NCBI RefSeq assembly: GCF_035917675.1
Contig: NZ_CP109104.1
Span: 2,790,001-2,854,000 of the forward strand
Origin: Streptomyces sp. NBC_01775
Lineage (GTDB): Bacteria; Actinomycetota; Actinomycetes; Streptomycetales; Streptomycetaceae
Direction: 5' to 3'
Length of the DNA: 64,000 nt
Below are positions 63,357-64,000 of the stretch, piece after piece (position 1 is the first letter of the stretch; each line of letters begins with the position of its first letter). The notes beneath the pieces were generated by a model. That model worked only from the letters and a program-made list of their open reading frames with translations. It made no database searches and had not been told where the DNA came from. The position numbers and the translations under genes were made by a program.

Positions 63357-64000
63357 CAGCTCTCTCCCCCGCAGTCGACGAGCACCTTCATCCCCGCGCC
63401 CTCGGACAGCTGGCGGAACGCGTCCGCCACGTTCCCCAGCGGCACCGTGCCGGTGATGAGCCGGTCGGCCGGGATCTCCCCGCCGTCGAGCAGGGTCACC
63501 GCCGTCTCGAAGTCCTGCCGCTCGTAGACCCGGGCCCCCAGCAGCGTCAGCTCCCGCCAGAAGATCTGCTTCAGATCCACCGGCCGGGGCTGCGGATGGA
63601 TCGCGACGATGACCAGACGGCCTCTGACGCGGGCCAGGGAGGCCGCGCCGAGCACGGCCGCCGCTGAGCCGGAGACCTCGAACACCGCGTCCGCACCGGC
63701 GCCCGCCGTCCACTCCTCGACCCACGAGGCCTGGTCCCCGGCTCCCGGGTCGAGTACCTCGAACCCGAGCCCGGCGGCGGTCGCCCGCCGGACCGCGTCC
63801 GGCTCCGCGACGACGACCTGTGCCCCGGTGTGCCTGGCCACGACCGCGATGAGGAGTCCTATGGGGCCGCCACCGATGACGACGGCCTTCTCACCGGGCC
63901 GGAGTGCGGCCCGCCGTACGTCGTGCACCGCCACGGCCACCGGTTCGAGGAGCGCCGCATGGTCGAGCCGCAGCGACTCCGGCAGGCGGACCAGCACCTT
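63356..64000 (-). CDS. Zinc-type alcohol/polyol dehydrogenase (C-terminal part)
   Basis: The gene enters from the right edge and 214 C-terminal residues are visible. The NAD domain is 'AVVIGGGPIGLLIAVVARHT', preceded by 'LLEPVAVAVHDVRRA' and followed by 'FEVSGSAAAVLGAASLARVR' and 'TGTVPLGNVADAFRQLSEG'. Members include threonine, sorbitol and other polyol dehydrogenases. The catalytic zinc domain lies beyond the edge. It is translationally coupled to the SDR gene. Confidence 0.85.
   Translation of the reverse strand, partial: KVLVRLPESLRLDHAALLEPVAVAVHDVRRAALRPGEKAVVIGGGPIGLLIAVVARHTGAQVVVAEPDAVRRATAAGLGFEVLDPGAGDQASWVEEWTAGAGADAVFEVSGSAAAVLGAASLARVRGRLVIVAIHPQPRPVDLKQIFWRELTLLGARVYERQDFETAVTLLDGGEIPADRLITGTVPLGNVADAFRQLSEGAGMKVLVDCGGES

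Overview
The window looks like chromosomal DNA of a high-GC actinomycete, almost certainly a Streptomyces. Third codon positions are nearly all G or C, and GTG starts are common. Streptomyces-type families recur: DUF397 and DUF5753 HTH proteins, Cvn-type nitrate/nitrite-sensing kinases, PutR-like PucR regulators, DUF6191, and TerD/AIM24 proteins. From memory, the order cimA - ilvE - leuB - pruA - proline dehydrogenase - PucR - serA - ilvC/ilvN/ilvB - GGDEF/EAL protein matches the S. coelicolor SCO5529-SCO5511 region, read here in reverse.

Layout. 1-4.3 kb: N-terminal half of a sensor kinase, a 73-aa orphan protein, and the epsilon and beta subunits of an acyl-CoA carboxylase. 4.7-6.6 kb: citramalate synthase (cimA) behind what looks like an isoleucine-responsive leader peptide and terminator. 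6.7-12.2 kb: an accessory island bounded by two copies of a structured direct repeat. It holds a WhiJ-type HTH/DUF397/ATPase set and an operon of a small ESX-like protein, a 776-aa WXG-type protein and a lipoprotein. 12.2-33.3 kb: core metabolism, with two Tat-exported phosphatases, ilvE, leuB, proline catabolism and its PucR regulator, serA, the ilvB-ilvN-ilvC set with its Ile/Leu/Val leader peptide, and a membrane c-di-GMP enzyme with an intact GGDEF but degenerate EAL domain.

33.5-41.9 kb: a hydroxyacid dehydrogenase, an aldo/keto reductase, a PQQ-type sugar dehydrogenase lipoprotein, DUF6191, membrane proteins, an MMPL transporter and a secreted phospholipase A2. 41.9-48.3 kb: a lower-GC, weapon-like locus with a WXG100-type protein, a 1402-aa Rhs polymorphic toxin, a putative immunity protein, and then displaced toxin/immunity fragments. 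48.5-50.4 kb: a second WhiJ-type set. 50.4-57.4 kb: an M81 peptidase facing a tightly coupled six-gene PTS sugar operon (IIA, IIBC, DeoR regulator, 1-phosphofructokinase, class II aldolase, HAD phosphatase) with a 22-bp dyad in its promoter. 57.7-61.0 kb: a TerD-AIM24 fusion and two further AIM24 proteins, closed by a 22-bp-stem terminator. 61.0-64 kb: two gene remnants, an MBL-fold hydrolase, and an SDR/zinc-alcohol-dehydrogenase pair running off the edge.

No tRNA, rRNA, CRISPR array, transposase or integrase was seen. Starts were chosen by ribosome binding site, overlap with the upstream stop and usual family length, and several differ from the longest open frame.
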